This document shows, in pieces, positions 36,465 through 50,000 of a stretch of 64,000 nucleotides of DNA (the first letter of the stretch is position 1; each line of letters begins with the position of its first letter). The DNA comes from Linepithema humile. Lineage: Eukaryota > Arthropoda > Insecta > Hymenoptera > Formicidae. The notes beneath the pieces were generated by a model that was not told the origin of the DNA, made no database searches, and saw nothing but the letters and a program-made list of their open reading frames with translations. The translations under genes were made by a program, and so were the position numbers. The stretch covers positions 8,866,001 through 8,930,000 of the forward strand of contig NC_090128.1 in the NCBI RefSeq assembly GCF_040581485.1. The letters run 5' to 3'.

Positions 36465-39400
36465 TCTGTGTATGTGTTTATTTACAAATATAATTTATGT
36501 ATTAATACGCGCTCCCGATAATGACGCAGGGAAATCATAATCGTCGCGATTTAAGGCGATTTATAATCGCGGTGAAATCACGATATTCCTATTGCTTCAT
36601 GTATTTCCGCGGTAATGATTTTGCTGAATACTCTTTCTCTTGTAAAACCCGTTTTTCCTCAATTATTATCGTCTTGCATTCTATATCGCGACGCATCTGG
36701 TGCGTGTCGCCGGCGGAAGTCGGTCGATGACGTTGGGAATCGTTAATCGAAAGTTCCGTTGCGATACGTGCTGTATCTGCTTTCATCTGCGATGCCTTCA
36801 TCTACAAACGCCCGGCGGCGACGCAACACGACGCGCGGCACGATACGAGCGAGTGCGCGCATGAAAAACGGCGACGGCCATTACTCTCGCATCGGAGAAG
36901 CCGTCTGGCGTCTACCGACCGGCGTGGGGGCCATTAACAAAGTAGGGCTCTGGCGTAAAAAGGGTGGGAAGACAAAACAGGTGAAACGCTAAAAAATGGG
37001 TCACCCCGCGCGCGGCCGCCCTGCCGCGCCTACGTATATCCACCGCGTGCACACGTATATATGCAGCTTCGCGCGCGCAGACACGGACGGACCCGTCTCG
37101 AGCGCGGGAACATACGTCTCTGCGTACAGCCCCCCCCCCGTTATAAAGCCACGGACGCACTTACACCCTTGCAGTCCTTGCATGTCTATATACGCGGGTG
37201 TGTGCGTGTGTGCGTGTATGTGTGTGCAGGCGTTGGGGTGTATATGTGTGCATGTGGTATTCGTGAGATGCGTAGGGGTGGTAAAAGCGGTCTCGCGGTG
37301 GTGGAACGGAGAGAGCAGCAGCAGAGGAGAGACAGATAGGTGGAAAGAGAGGGAGGGTGCGAGAGGGGATGAGTTTGGAGTTGAGTTGTCGGCGAATGAG
37401 GGCACTGAGGCTGGCGGCAGAGGGTGAGGCCAGACAGAGGCTATTGATCCACCAGGATCCACCTACCAACTCACGTTAGTGGGATAGGCTCGGTCTGAAA
37501 CGTCGATCTACGCTGCGGGGGAGACGTGGAAAATGTTTCGGGCGAGCAACCGTTCGCGACGAGCACGCCGTTACTGTTCGCGACAACACGACGACGATGT
37601 TATCTGCGACTGCAGCGACTATTCTGCCGTGACTTTAACCGCGGGGACGATTTTTCTAGCCGCGATACGAAGAGACGCATCTCTCACTACCTGTAATATC
37701 GCCCGCGATTCCGTCGCCTTGTCTCCCAGGGATGGGAATAATTTGCGCCGCGGTATCTCCAGCCCGGCAGGCAGTTTCCTCCTCGGAGGCTTCGAAGTCG
37801 CCGAGATGTCGACAAGATCGTTCCCGCGTTTTTTCTTCTTCGCTCCTTCGTCTTTTTTCAGTCCAGAAGCGGAGGCACTTAAGGTGCTAAAATGAAATTT
37901 GCATGCCGAACGCGGCGCGGTTTTACTCAGTACTTGGACGAAAAAATAACAGCCGCCGGCGGTTAGCCGCGTGCGCGCACACGTACACGTATAATCTCTC
38001 TACGTACACGATGCACACATATATATTTCCTATTACGATAGCCAGTAACGAGCGCCCCGCGGGATACGGGCCTGGTCTCGTCGTGGTGTATCGCGTAAAG
38101 AGCGGGTGTTTTGCATAAATAACTGTCCCGGGAGCGGATTCAATTTTCTCTAGGCACTCTTAAGAAGTCAGGTGGTATTTAAAACACGAGGGCAACGGGT
38201 TACGAACCGCCGTTTGGAAAGACATATTTGTCAAAGGTACTCTTTCCGATTGTCTCGGCGTAATAAACTCTGATGCATCTTGACGATCACAATGCTCCCC
38301 GTATACTCCTATAATTTTCTTGCCGCACATAAAATCTCGGAGATAGTGATTTATCACGGCGTAAAATAAAAGCCTTGATAAATATCTATCACTCTTATTT
38401 TATATCTTGATTTTATCTGTCTCAACGCTCATCAGACTGCGCAAAGATATAGCTATTATTTCGAAACTTTATTATGCACTTTTTTAGATAAGATAAAACT
38501 TCAAATATATGTTGTAAGATTAATTTAACTGCATTTATTTCAATAATTACCATCGAATGTAAAGCAAAAATTTTAGATCGATGGCAATTGCGAGTTCTTG
38601 GTACATCATACCTTCCCTTTTGTAGGGCGATACCATTTTAGTTCTCCCTTTCTATATCAGTTCGGTTTCCCCCTTTAATTGGCCCGGCATGCGATTTATA
38701 TTATTCGCGAGGCCGTCTTGCCGGGTCTTAATATCCTCGTTATCGCCAGCACGATATTTCTTCCGCGCCCGGGCAGGCGGTGTTTCCTCCAGACTGACAA
38801 CCCTTCACTCGAGAGCTAAACAAATTCGAAGAGGTCTTTCGCTGTCCCCGAGTCCCGCGGGAGAGAGAAAGGAAGAGAAAGGGAGAGAGAGAAAACGTGC
38901 GGAGATAAATAAATTGCGGGGGCGAGCACTCTTGTGACAAGGGGAGAGGGAGGGCAAATTGTGCGCCGGAGACAAAGGAAGCGAGACTCGCGACGGAAAG
39001 GCGGAGAGATATAACGTTATGAATTTATTTATGCAATACAACTTGGCCCATTCGGATTACAATAGCGCGAAATTTAATTGGATCGTTTACTCGCGGCGCT
39101 CAAGGTACGATCAGAGCAAACGCAAGCCCTGGCTCGCGCCGCTTGTCCCTACTTCGTTTCTTTTTCACCCATTCCTGCCCCGCTCGCCGCCGAGAAACAA
39201 AAGAGGTTTCATCGAGTTTCCCGAGTTCTCAGGGATGCCTCTTAAACCGAGAGAGGAGGACACTCGTCTTCTTTCGGCTCGCGAACATGCCTTTCCGTCA
39301 GTTTTTTTTTTTTATTTCGTGTGCAACACCATTAATTAAAATCGGATCGCTTAAGTGATAAATACTTTTCCTTTTATCGGGATCGAATAGCTTGTAATTT

Positions 39401-39995
39401 TCTCGGTAAACGAATACGTCTTTAAGTGACGGAAATATTTCGAGCTTTATTACCTGCGCTATATACACGGTGAGTAATGTTTTAACGGAAACGTGCTTCC
39501 TAAGACCATTAAAAAAGCGATTGCAGTTTCCAGCTTCGTTCATAGATTCATCTCTTGCCTACATTTCCGCGAATATTATTCACGATGATAGCACCGTGCC
39601 GTTCAGTTTCGTTCTGTCGTTTCGCTCTTCCGACCGTTTTTCGTACAGTCACAATTTTCTCTATCCTTCTCGCTATCTCTTCGTTCCGGTTTCCCTTTAG
39701 TAACCGCGACGGCGGCGGCAATCTACTCCTCTCGCTCCCGTTTCATTAATTTTATCTGCACGTTTTACGAGCGGCATCCGCAGCTCGAAACAAATTAATT
39801 GCGCCACGCCACTCGAATTAATTGGCGAACCCGCGATTCTCGGCGGAAACTTTCGACACAAGTTTACCGCGTCTTTCACCGATTCCCTCGCGGATTGTGC
39901 ATTGAGACCGCTTGTCCTACAATGGCGCGAACGATCTCTCCATCTCGAGTAATTTGTAACGCATTAAGGTGGCACGCATTCCTAATTTAAATACT
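36462..39995. other. No gene recognised
   Basis: 36750-38110 is CpG-rich with TG-rich runs (about 37196-37256) and a run of nine or ten C near 37131. A minus-strand ATG frame of 81 codons (39298-39543) gives a protein-like but unrecognised sequence and is not called. No gene supported. Confidence 0.45.
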
Positions 39996-40035
39996 ATCAA
40001 GATAATATTATGCGGCATCAAGATAATATTATGTT
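39996..40035. repeat. Tandem duplication of an 18-19-base unit
   Basis: ATCAAGATAATATTATG occurs twice in tandem about 21 bases apart, followed by a third weaker copy (TTAAGATAACATTA). Confidence 0.75.
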
Positions 40036-43000
40036 AAGATAACATTACCGCGTAGTATTATCTATTTGCGTTTTGCATGCGGGACGCATCTACGCGTAGA
40101 TTATGATGAGAATCTCGGAATGAAAATTTTTCCATTAACTGTTATAGCCGCGCGAGAGCGTCCACGTGGACTCTCTGTACACTAATATAAACAGATATTA
40201 CAAATATGCATGTATTTTTTTTACACATCACTTTTTATGCATATTTATTCCGCAAAATAAAATGCAATATTTATGCAAATATTTCTCTACTTTGTAATTG
40301 ACTGCTTATTGGAATGATGAGAATTTGCTACCAGCCTTTTTTTTTTTTTAAAGTTGGAATAAAATTGCGGAATTAATCTTTCAATAAATTTCTATCAATT
40401 TTTGGTATCGCGGGAGAGTTAAGTCCTTCGAGTTAAAAGTCTGGAAAAGCCGGAGTATTAATTTCTATAATAAAAACGAAAAGTGAAATTGGTGAGACAG
40501 GCGTAACGGAAGCTCAGCCGCTTATATTTCGTAATGAGAGTATATTTTTGGTTAAAGCAAATCTCAGACAGTTAATCAGCGATGGCTATTAGGGCCGCTT
40601 TAGACGGCAAGGGCGTCCTAAAAACGTACTCCGAATGGCAATGCGGGCGGAAGGTGGGACCGCCGAGGCAATAACTGGGTATGACCTCAGGTTTACATCC
40701 GGATTTACATGTAAACGTACGCGGATCGTCGTAACTGCTTTCGCAACTAGTCTCGGGTCGAGTAAATTGGTAACTAAGTGCCGGAGTAATATCGGTAACA
40801 GTTCGCTATGGAAGCTTGTTGCTGCTGTTGGAGCGCATGTAAGTACTAGCACACAGGTTTCGCGTTTCGGGTGTGTTCCGAAGAAACTAGGAAGTACAGC
40901 GGTAACTAACGATCGTCACGAGACTCTGCCATTTGCGTTAGGAACTGCGCATTGCGATTACTCCGAATAATCGAAGCGCCGCATTGACACGCATAGCAAA
41001 TTCTCCTCGAGTGTTGACTATACGCGTCGGTTTTGTGTGTTCTTTATACTCGCTGGTTTACATAGCAATCGGACGTCATACGCGTGGTTGTGAGTCACAT
41101 CGCAATTTGCTGTTTCGCGATATGGCGTTTAATCACTCGGATAATCAAGTCGCGTCATCATTGTGTTTAAAGTGCGCTCGCGTGCGTAAACAAAAAACAG
41201 GTCCCGCGTGCAAAATAAAGCGATTTGTCTTGTTATGTTTTCGTAGCCGCTTCGCGGTAAACGTATGTACGTCGGCTTTCGCGGTATTTTCGCGATCCAG
41301 CTCGGCAAATATGTTTCGCGGATATTACCCGGGTTATGAATATTTCCGTCGTAACACGATGAAATTGCCGCACAATGAGATCGCGCTGTTTTTCTGGCAG
41401 AACGGTATCTGCGATTGCGGCGACGTTTCGGTACTTTGAAGAGGTACTTTCCACAATATTACGGCTGCATGAAAAAGCTCATTAATGAGAGGCACGCGTG
41501 CGTCACAAAGAACAAAAATAAGCGACGGAGGGAGAAATAATGGAAAACAATGTTGCATCGACGAACGAGATTACTTATGACAGACAACTCAAGTTTTGTT
41601 ACTGCTTTCATTATTATCACTTTTTATTTGGTGGAATAAAATAAAATTACTTTACAAATCGATATATATATATATTACATATAATAGCTCTTTATAAATA
41701 TACATATATAAAATATATCTTCAATCAAACAGCATAAATTAATCTGTATTTATATTCCACTTGCACATTACATATAATTTTATTGCATACGTGCGAAATG
41801 ATAATAGATATATATCGATTATTGAAGGTTATACAAAGTTCTGCATTTAACGTTAAATACTTTTTATATTCGGTTTTTGTGTGTTCAACATGAAGGTCAT
41901 CTAAAATGGAAGCCGGAGTTGCATGACTACATAAGTCATACATTTGAACGAAAACACGAGCCTAAATATTTAATATGTTGTTCGCCGATGAAGCGATAGC
42001 GCGACGCGGTAAAGTGCTGAGAAAACTTGGTCGTCCGACTTAGTGCGGTGGCGGTTGTACCCAGCGCATACGAATTCCCGCATAACCGGCCGCACTCGAT
42101 GCTCCTCTCAACCTCTTTCGTCTCTTTCTTGGTCTTTTCTGTATCTCTTCTCGCCCGTGAACGCGTATGTACCCGAGGAGGACGAGGAGTCGTTCTTTTA
42201 TATGCTCTCGTCGTCTCTTCTCTCGTGCCGCTTTCAACTCCTTCCATATCCCCCGCCGAGGACCTATCCTACCGCGACAGGATATCGCCAAGTAACTTCT
42301 CGCTCGTTCGTGCGGAGTCTCAATCCAATAACCATTTAAGAGCCTTACACTCGTACCTTACATGTCGGGGGAGCCGCTTTTACACGCCGCCCCGCCGCCG
42401 CTTCCCTCCGCCCGCGCATCGTTCGTTTCTTCTCTAACATGCCCGCGAATAGCAATACCGTTAGGTAGCGCGCATGTAAACGTACGTAAGTGCGCCGCTA
42501 AACGAGCAGCAACAACGTTCGCGAGATTAAAAGGCATTTGTTTCGATATCGAAGATGCGATTAGCCCCGTAAAATAGTCGCGTGTATGCGCCGTTCGTTT
42601 ATCTGTTTTTTACTTTTTCAATAAAGCTGTTTATGACGCACATAAATATACTCTTGAACGGCGAAATTAATTCTTCTTCTGCGGCCAATGTATCGTATAT
42701 TAAAATAATGAAGGCTTTGAAATTAAATAAAAATCTGAATGGCAATCTAAATTTAAAATTAAACAAACACTGTCATTAGATTAAAAGATGTTAAATACAG
42801 AAAACATGTATTTTTAGCATTTAAAAGTAGTTTGAGAATGAGAAGATGAAATTTTGCAGAGGCATTTCTTTTTATTAATTCGTATAATAAATAACTAGTT
42901 ATTTACGTAAAAATATATTCAAAAAATTTAATTGCGCTGAATATTTTTCGCTTTGTTCTTTGCTCTGCAGTCAATTATTATTTTGTTTTACTCGTTATAA

Positions 43001-46000
43001 CACTTCTCTTAACACGTTTCATTGAGATATTTCAATATTGTCGCAGTAAATATTATTGACGTCAGTATCGTCATTTTGACAAGAGAAATCGCCTTTTCAA
43101 TCGATAACCGCTGAGCCAATATTTACGATCCGTGCAATTAATTAAATGCCTTTTCCTCTGCTATCGACTGTTAAGTAATTGTATTACAATTTTTTTCTGA
43201 CTCTGTATAACCTTTGACCTCGAACGCGGCACATTTTGTCCAAAAAGTACCGCTAAAAGATTTACATATCGCACATTGTATAATTCAATTTATGACCAGT
43301 AATACGCGCACATCGTTAAACTGTTTTCAAAAATTTGATTAGAGAGGCGTTTATAAAAATTTTAATATCAATTTTTTTCTTCAAATATTAAGTTTATCGC
43401 GAAATTTCTTTCGTCGGAGTATCTTTATAAACCACTTTCGTTATTCACGTCGGAAGAACGATGACCAGTGCCTATCGAAGCAATGACTTATCGATCACAA
43501 TCTATATGATAATGTTCAAAGAGCGAGAGAAAGCCATTTCGGTGCCTCCTTCTCTTTGTTTGCCCCCATATTTACCATGTATGACAAGTTGCGCCTGTCT
43601 GTGAAATCGGAAAAAATGAGGGTAGGGATCGCTTGTTATACAGATCGCTCCTTTCTCTCTCCATGTCCAAACTTTGCTATCCTTCTCGCGCCTTCACTCT
43701 CTTTGCTCCGAATCGTAAAGCGCGACGATGTCTTTTGATTTTCACGAGCAAATCCTGCATCCAATTTCGGCGGGCCGGCGAACGGGCCGTCCCTTTCCTG
43801 TCCGAGAACGATTGGGGATTTCTGCCAGAAGTCAAACAAATCTTGTCCATTGCTAACCGTGAAACGTATTTCTGGCCCTTCTAAGGAGATCAATCTGTAG
43901 TCCTCGACGTCTGCACTCGATCAATTCGATGGTTGCCCCGTTTGGCGTCGACGGCAACTGATAGAAATTAATTGAAGGATGGAAAGATAGTAAATGCGCA
44001 GGAGCACTTTAGCTTCTCCTTCAATTTCCTAATAAAATATTGATTTTACCTATAGTGTATAGAAAAATAAATAAAAAATTAGGAAAGGAACGCTTTTCAA
44101 CTTGGAAAAGCTTTCTTAAAGAAAGTCGAGAAAATGAGATGTATTCGGTTGCGTATGCGTGAGACATTTTCATTTCATCGTTGATTTATTCAGTAGCAAC
44201 GACAACCAACGATTCGGATGACCTCATCGGTCAACATTTTACTCGAACTTTGAAAACTTTAATCAGGCTTGAGACGCTTCTGATCTTCATGTCTTCGTAC
44301 TTCCGAGTCGTCCTCTCCACATCAAAACCTCCTTCTTAATTAGGAAGCTGCGAGCGACATTAAGCGAGGAATCGTATTTCGCGAGACGAAATACGATTTT
44401 CATTTCAACTGGCGAATATGACGTGCTTGATGAAAATTTTGATGTGAAAACGCGTTTTCGGCTTTTTTTATTGGGATTAATTTTCTTAAGCGCAGTTTCG
44501 TCGCTATATCGTCGTTCGAGGAAACAGTACGTACTTAAAGCACGTAGCTCGACTTTATTGGACGACTTTCGGACGAACAGAAGTTTTCATGGTTCTTCAC
44601 GAGAGGGAAGTCTCAGTCGTAAAAATAAGTGTACTGTGAGGTGGTTTAACACTGTTTTAAGCAGCGGGCCAACGTCGCGTTAAAAATTCCTCGTGAACGC
44701 CGCAAATTGCCCGCAGAAAACTCGTCGTGAAAAAAATAGACCGTTTGTCGTTGCCTTTCGCGAAATCTCTTAACAAATTATGTCAGGGGTGCGTTCAAGC
44801 TTGCGATTTCTCGGCAAAGACTCTACCGACCGTGCGAAATCGCTTACTCGCCTTCTGGTAACCGAACGATAAATCCAACATTGTCACTCGCGCCATTCTC
44901 GTTCGCGGCATCGTCTCGTCGGCGGAAACTTATTCTTCCTCGCGATATATGTATATGCCCCGGCTTGTTCTCCCGCGAGTTTTCAAATAAGCGGCCTTCC
45001 AGGGGGAACGAATCGACCAGTGACGCGGAAGGGCCTGGAAGCTGTGCTATTAAAGTTGCACACTCTTCGCCTGGTCCTCGCATCCTCGCGGCGCAGGCAT
45101 TGCCAGCCTGATATCCATATGCAGCAGCCCGAGGAAATAAGCTCGCTCGTAAATAAGAAAAGTTCTTACCACCCTGAACTCTCTCTCTTTTTCTTCTCTT
45201 TCTTTCTTTCTCTCCCTCTCTCCCTCTCTCTTTCTTCGAGGGGTTCACTCGAAGCTGGCGAGAAGCGCGCGCGTGGCTTCTAAGATATCGAATGATTTGT
45301 TGCGAGTCGCCCTCTTTTTCACTCCGATCTGGGGACGTGTCGCTTCCTTCCTGCGAGGGCTATGAATACGCTCGAACGTCTTGCGTGTGCGCGCAACGGC
45401 AACGTCATTTCCCGGCACTTTAACGCTATAATGGTCGGAACGGTCACTTAGCTCGCGTTGCTGCTTTTTGTGCCGCGGACATTATTGGAGCGGGAACCAG
45501 GCCGTTTCGATGCGTCTCGTTGTGAGTTATGAGAAACGTTCTTTCGTAATTTCCTAGAAGACATGGTGAAGGAAGAGTCAGTGAAATGTCATAATTGAGT
45601 TTTTTATTAGTCGCCGTTGACAACAATTTTTTTAATTGATGTATCGAGTAAATATCGTAGAAGTTAATGCAGATGATTTTACATGCCTCTATTTAGAATC
45701 GATAAACTGTATGCAACAGATTAAAAATTTAGTTTTATCTTGCTGTTTGAAATAAAAATAGCATGATTATATATAGAGAATTGAAAAGCGTAACCGTAAA
45801 AAAAGTGGGACAAAATTGAATGAGAAATTGAATTTGCATTATTAATCTATTTTCAGCAAATAGAGCCGGTATTTTCTCTTTGCCGGAGGAGAATTGTCCT
45901 CCGAGAGGTTTAACGGTACGCTCGGCTGCGTGTTACATTATGGAACTAGCGAGATTGATTTACGAGTCGCAGTATTTCATTCGAGTCCTATTTTTTTTTT

Positions 46001-46470
46001 CGCGTTCTCCTGCATCGAGAAAGCATCGCGCTCTTACGACGACCGCTCATGTCGCGATATCGCGCTGTCCACCAGCGTGGCCTTTTCGCGTTGCAAGATT
46101 TATGGTCGGCGCGGTACCGTGCGTCGTACCGCGAAAGTCGGTACGCTACGAACGATACAACCGGGACAACGAAATAGTTAGAGTAACGCGGCACGTGCGC
46201 ACCTTGACCGGCGAGAATCCATCAAACGCGGTTGCCCCCGACGCGACATTCATTCTCGATGCATTCTCGTTAATTCAACGAGAACATCCCGCGCTCGTTT
46301 TATTTTTGCCCCGTCGTTTATAATCTCCGTCCGTGCCGATCGTCGTCAAGGCTTCGCGCCAAAGATAGAAATAAAGCGAAAGAAATCTCGTCGGCGGCGC
46401 GACGAAGGATACGCCTCGCGCGCTTCTTATCCCGCGGAATCTTGTGAGTGATCGCCGGTGATTTACCGGA
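40036..46470. other. No gene recognised
   Basis: Alternating composition. A 147-codon plus frame at 45880-46323 follows a fair acceptor (TATTTTCAG at 45856) but its translation is low-complexity and R-rich beyond the first 20 residues. A pyrimidine tract rich in CTTT/CTCC lies at about 45177-45236. No gene supported. Confidence 0.45.
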
Positions 46471-46503
46471 ACTCCCCCTCCCCCCTCCCCCCCTCCACCC
46501 TCC
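46471..46503 (-). repeat. G-run tract with G-quadruplex potential
   Basis: The plus strand is nearly pure C with single T breaks. The minus strand therefore has at least four runs of three to seven G separated by one to four bases, a canonical intramolecular quadruplex pattern. Confidence 0.75.
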
Positions 46504-47041
46504 GTCGTCAGTATCTCTCAAATCTCAGAACTTATGGCACAGCCGTGGTGCACTCGTCTCCCGCGAAAAATCGGCCGACCGCAAAATCGCAAGTTTCGCA
46601 GAACGCGAGGTAAGGAAATCCGCGACATTGCGCATTTAGCATTGATGTAACTATCAGTCTTTGTCATTCGATAAGACGCGTTTGTCATATTGCACATATT
46701 TAATTAGATTTTTTTGGATAATCTTTCAATTCGTTATTGTAAAAGACCAGTTTTTTTTAACCATAATTTAAACCAAAAAATTATTTCCTTACACAGACGT
46801 TTTCTTACGTAGTATGCTCGCACAATGACACAGTGATAGACAGTGCGATAAAAGTTAATAGACGAGTCTCCATTTTCCCGACACGAACCGCCGCTCGCTG
46901 CGTCAGGAGTTGGCGGAATTTTTTCTCCCCCGGCAAAACCGCGGATGGGTCGAGGGAGCTTCGACGTATCGGTGGATGATTTCGTCGGGCGGGAGTCTCG
47001 AGAGCGACGACGGCGATCGGGGAAGGTCCACGGTGTGTGTG

Positions 47042-47070
47042 CTCTCTCTCTCTCTCTCTCTCTCTCTCTC
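47042..47070. repeat. (CT)n microsatellite with short inverted GA tail
   Basis: About 14 CT units, followed by GAAAGAGAGAGG, so the end can fold back on the repeat. Confidence 0.9.
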
Positions 47071-50000
47071 GAAAGAGAGAGGCAGAAGGGAGCCCTAGAT
47101 ATATAAAATAATCCCCAGAAATGGAGGGAATAAATCACTCGTGTCGTGAGAGGCCTTCCTGATCAGATGGAGGGGTTGGAAACGGGATAAAAACGCTCTG
47201 CCTCCCTTTCGGGTCGCAAGGAACTTTGCTTCTGGCCGACCAACATATCCTTCAACATGCGTCGCCCGCACCCCTTCCTCCCCCCCCCCTCTCTTTCTCT
47301 CTCCGCTTCTCTCGCGCTTTTAAGCCGCGCTCTTCTCCGCCGCCCTTTGTGCCTATCGGCAGCACTCCATTATTCGACCATGTCAATTACAGCCTCTGCG
47401 CCTAACGACTGAAGAATTCGATGTACCGGGGAGCCCTTACGTTTTCGCACCGGCGGACAGCGAGTGCGTCGACTCGATGAGAAAGAGAGCTCGGGAATTG
47501 ATAGACGAGAAGGTAGGGCACCCTCGCGCCCTCCCGCGCCCTCGACGAAACGATCCCGTTCGATCCTCTTTCGTCGCTTTTCCATCGAACGGCCAGCACG
47601 AGTGTTAATTTGTTTCCCGGTTATTTGTTGTTCGGTTTCGTCGACCTTTCACAGCCGAGAGCGCGTGCAAATATTTGTTCGAGTCAATCGCCGGGGATTA
47701 TTTGGGATAAACATTCGCGGCGTGTAATAAACCCGGCCGTACGTTTTCCACTGCGAATTTTACGGCAGCGGACTCGCGGCTCCCATGACGACACGGATTC
47801 GAGACGTTGTGCGGGCGCATCGCGTCCCGTGACAGACCCCATTTTACACGCGGGATTAACGGCAACGAAGTTATCCCGACGACGACGACGTTAGCGCGCG
47901 ACGCGAAATTTCTTAATACGTGTCGCGAAGACTTATGGGGATGCACCGGGAGCGAGCGCCCGGCGGGATCGTTCCGGCGTTTTTCATTTCAACGCTCACG
48001 CGCAATTTGTTTAATCTCGGCGTCTAATGAAGCTTATCGCGGGCGGAGGGATCCTCGTGCCGTCTTCGATCCTAATCCGCGCGAAATTGCGTCGTTCGAT
48101 TTTCCTTCGTTGAATTAAATCGCACCACGCCCTTTCCTCCTGTCGTTCATACCGCCGTCCTTTTCCCGCCTCCGATCCTGGACCAGTCAGTCTGACAGTC
48201 CTTTCCTCGCTTGTGCATTGTCGACCTACTTACCTTCCTCCAGCGAGAGTGGAAAAAAAAGACGCGGGAGCAGGAACGCAAAGCGAAAGGCATCGGATCA
48301 ATTTTTCAAAAGAAATTGTTTTTAGGACGAAGACGCGGGTCGCACACAGGGACGGTTGATTTAAAAAATAATTGATTAAGAGCCACGAGGGTGAAGACTA
48401 CCCTCATTATTTTGCTCGTGCACCCTCCATTTTTCGTTTTACTTGTCAATCCTCCGCTCGATCCATCTGCTTCCCGTCCCGTAGTTAAGTCATTGCTGCG
48501 CTGTATCTTTATTTATATAGCTCGACATTGATGTTACAGCAGTATTTCAGCTGTCATACCACTTCTTCGCGAAGTGGCACGTACAATCCTGATCTACAAT
48601 TCAATTTGTTTGAATGTCTTAATATTTTCATGGCACATATAACTTGGTTATTATAATTCATACATAATAAATAATGAAACAGAAGGGCCATTAAAAGCGC
48701 GGTTATATGCACACATATTTGTATTTATCATAATAATATAAATTCCAACTAAACAACAAAGTTTCTAAAATCCTCATTTTCTTATTACACAATTCAGCTT
48801 TCCTAACTTGTACGTAATTTCGTTGCAGCATATAATTCCGCTGCTTCCTCTTCTGCGCTACATTTTTTTCATATTTTTCCATTCAATTTAAAAACGAAAG
48901 CTGCCGAGATTTCACACGGACGATTATGTCTCTGTTTGTCGGTGGATCATCAGGCAAAAATTGTGAATTTTAATATTCGGTTTGCGCAATATTTTTAGCA
49001 TGTTGAAGAATTTTACGTCGTTATCTACTACAACGTGCAAGCTGGCAAAGATACCGCCACTCCATATGTTGCTATCCAATATCGGTCGGGCATCGATCAT
49101 TTCTGAGTAACTTTTATCGGTGGACAGTCGACGCGATTTGGGATATTCCGTGGAACGCGCGATGCACACTCGGCCGGTCAAACTGTCCGGTATCTCCCTT
49201 CGAATTTTTTTTTTTTCGCAAGATCCCGGGAAAAGTGTCGGGGAAAGGACGCGTCATTGGAGAACTTGATGGATTATTTATCCCGGGGAGAGCGTTGATT
49301 GCTACCTTCCACGGAGTTCCGGGCCTTCCACATTATGATTACATCGATCTTGTATTTGCAGCGCGAAGATCGTCGTGTCTGGAATCCTAATCGTTCAACT
49401 GTCCCTTCACGGCCCCTCTATACGTACGTTCGTGCACGCACGTCTGATTTATGCGTCTTACTATTGGAATTTATAGGTTCGCAATGAGCAAAGTTGCGAG
49501 AGGAATTGAGAAAACTGCGGGGATCCTCGGGGAAAAGTCCGAAAGTCGTAAACGAGGCGAAGGTCACTCGCGGTGCGGCGAACTTGGGTTCGGTTAATCC
49601 TAAATCGATCGGATGCTTAAATTCACCTTCGATTTACTGCAATTGCTAGCTTTTCATCTCGTTCAGTTCAGCAAGAAAAAAAAAAAAAAAAGAAATATGG
49701 TTGTTCGTTCTCGTTACTCACAATTGTAATCATCGGTCTTGCTTCTTATTCTACACGTGTAACGCACTTTCGCACGACGAAGAGGATCTCGTCTAAGCAA
49801 AGTCTGCGCCGAGACGCCGACTGCTCTGCAGAGAACGAGGGAAAATTCATGGGAATTGGATAAAGTCATAAGGTAGAATAAGGGTGGGATTGCTCTTGGT
49901 AGTGTCGAGTCCCCTAACGTAGGATCTTCCTGTCTACCCTTAAAGGCGCGGAAAGGACCTTAAGCTGTTTTCTTCCGCGCTACGTGTTACATTGCGCAGG

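Noticed and set aside
40589..40970. Open frames on both strands in a region with repeated GTAAC words
   Set aside because: No protein similarity recognised and no clear repeat unit length; not a supportable gene or tandem repeat.
45857..45915. Possible exon after TATTTTCAG, with peptide FSLPEENCPPRGLT
   Set aside because: Donor GTACGC is weak and the continuing frame is low-complexity; not distinguishable from chance.
48257..48292. Minus-strand ATG frame (M-P-F-A-L-R-S) ending at a strong GTAAGT donor near 48235
   Set aside because: Poly-Phe run and no upstream promoter signal; donors of this strength are expected by chance at this density.
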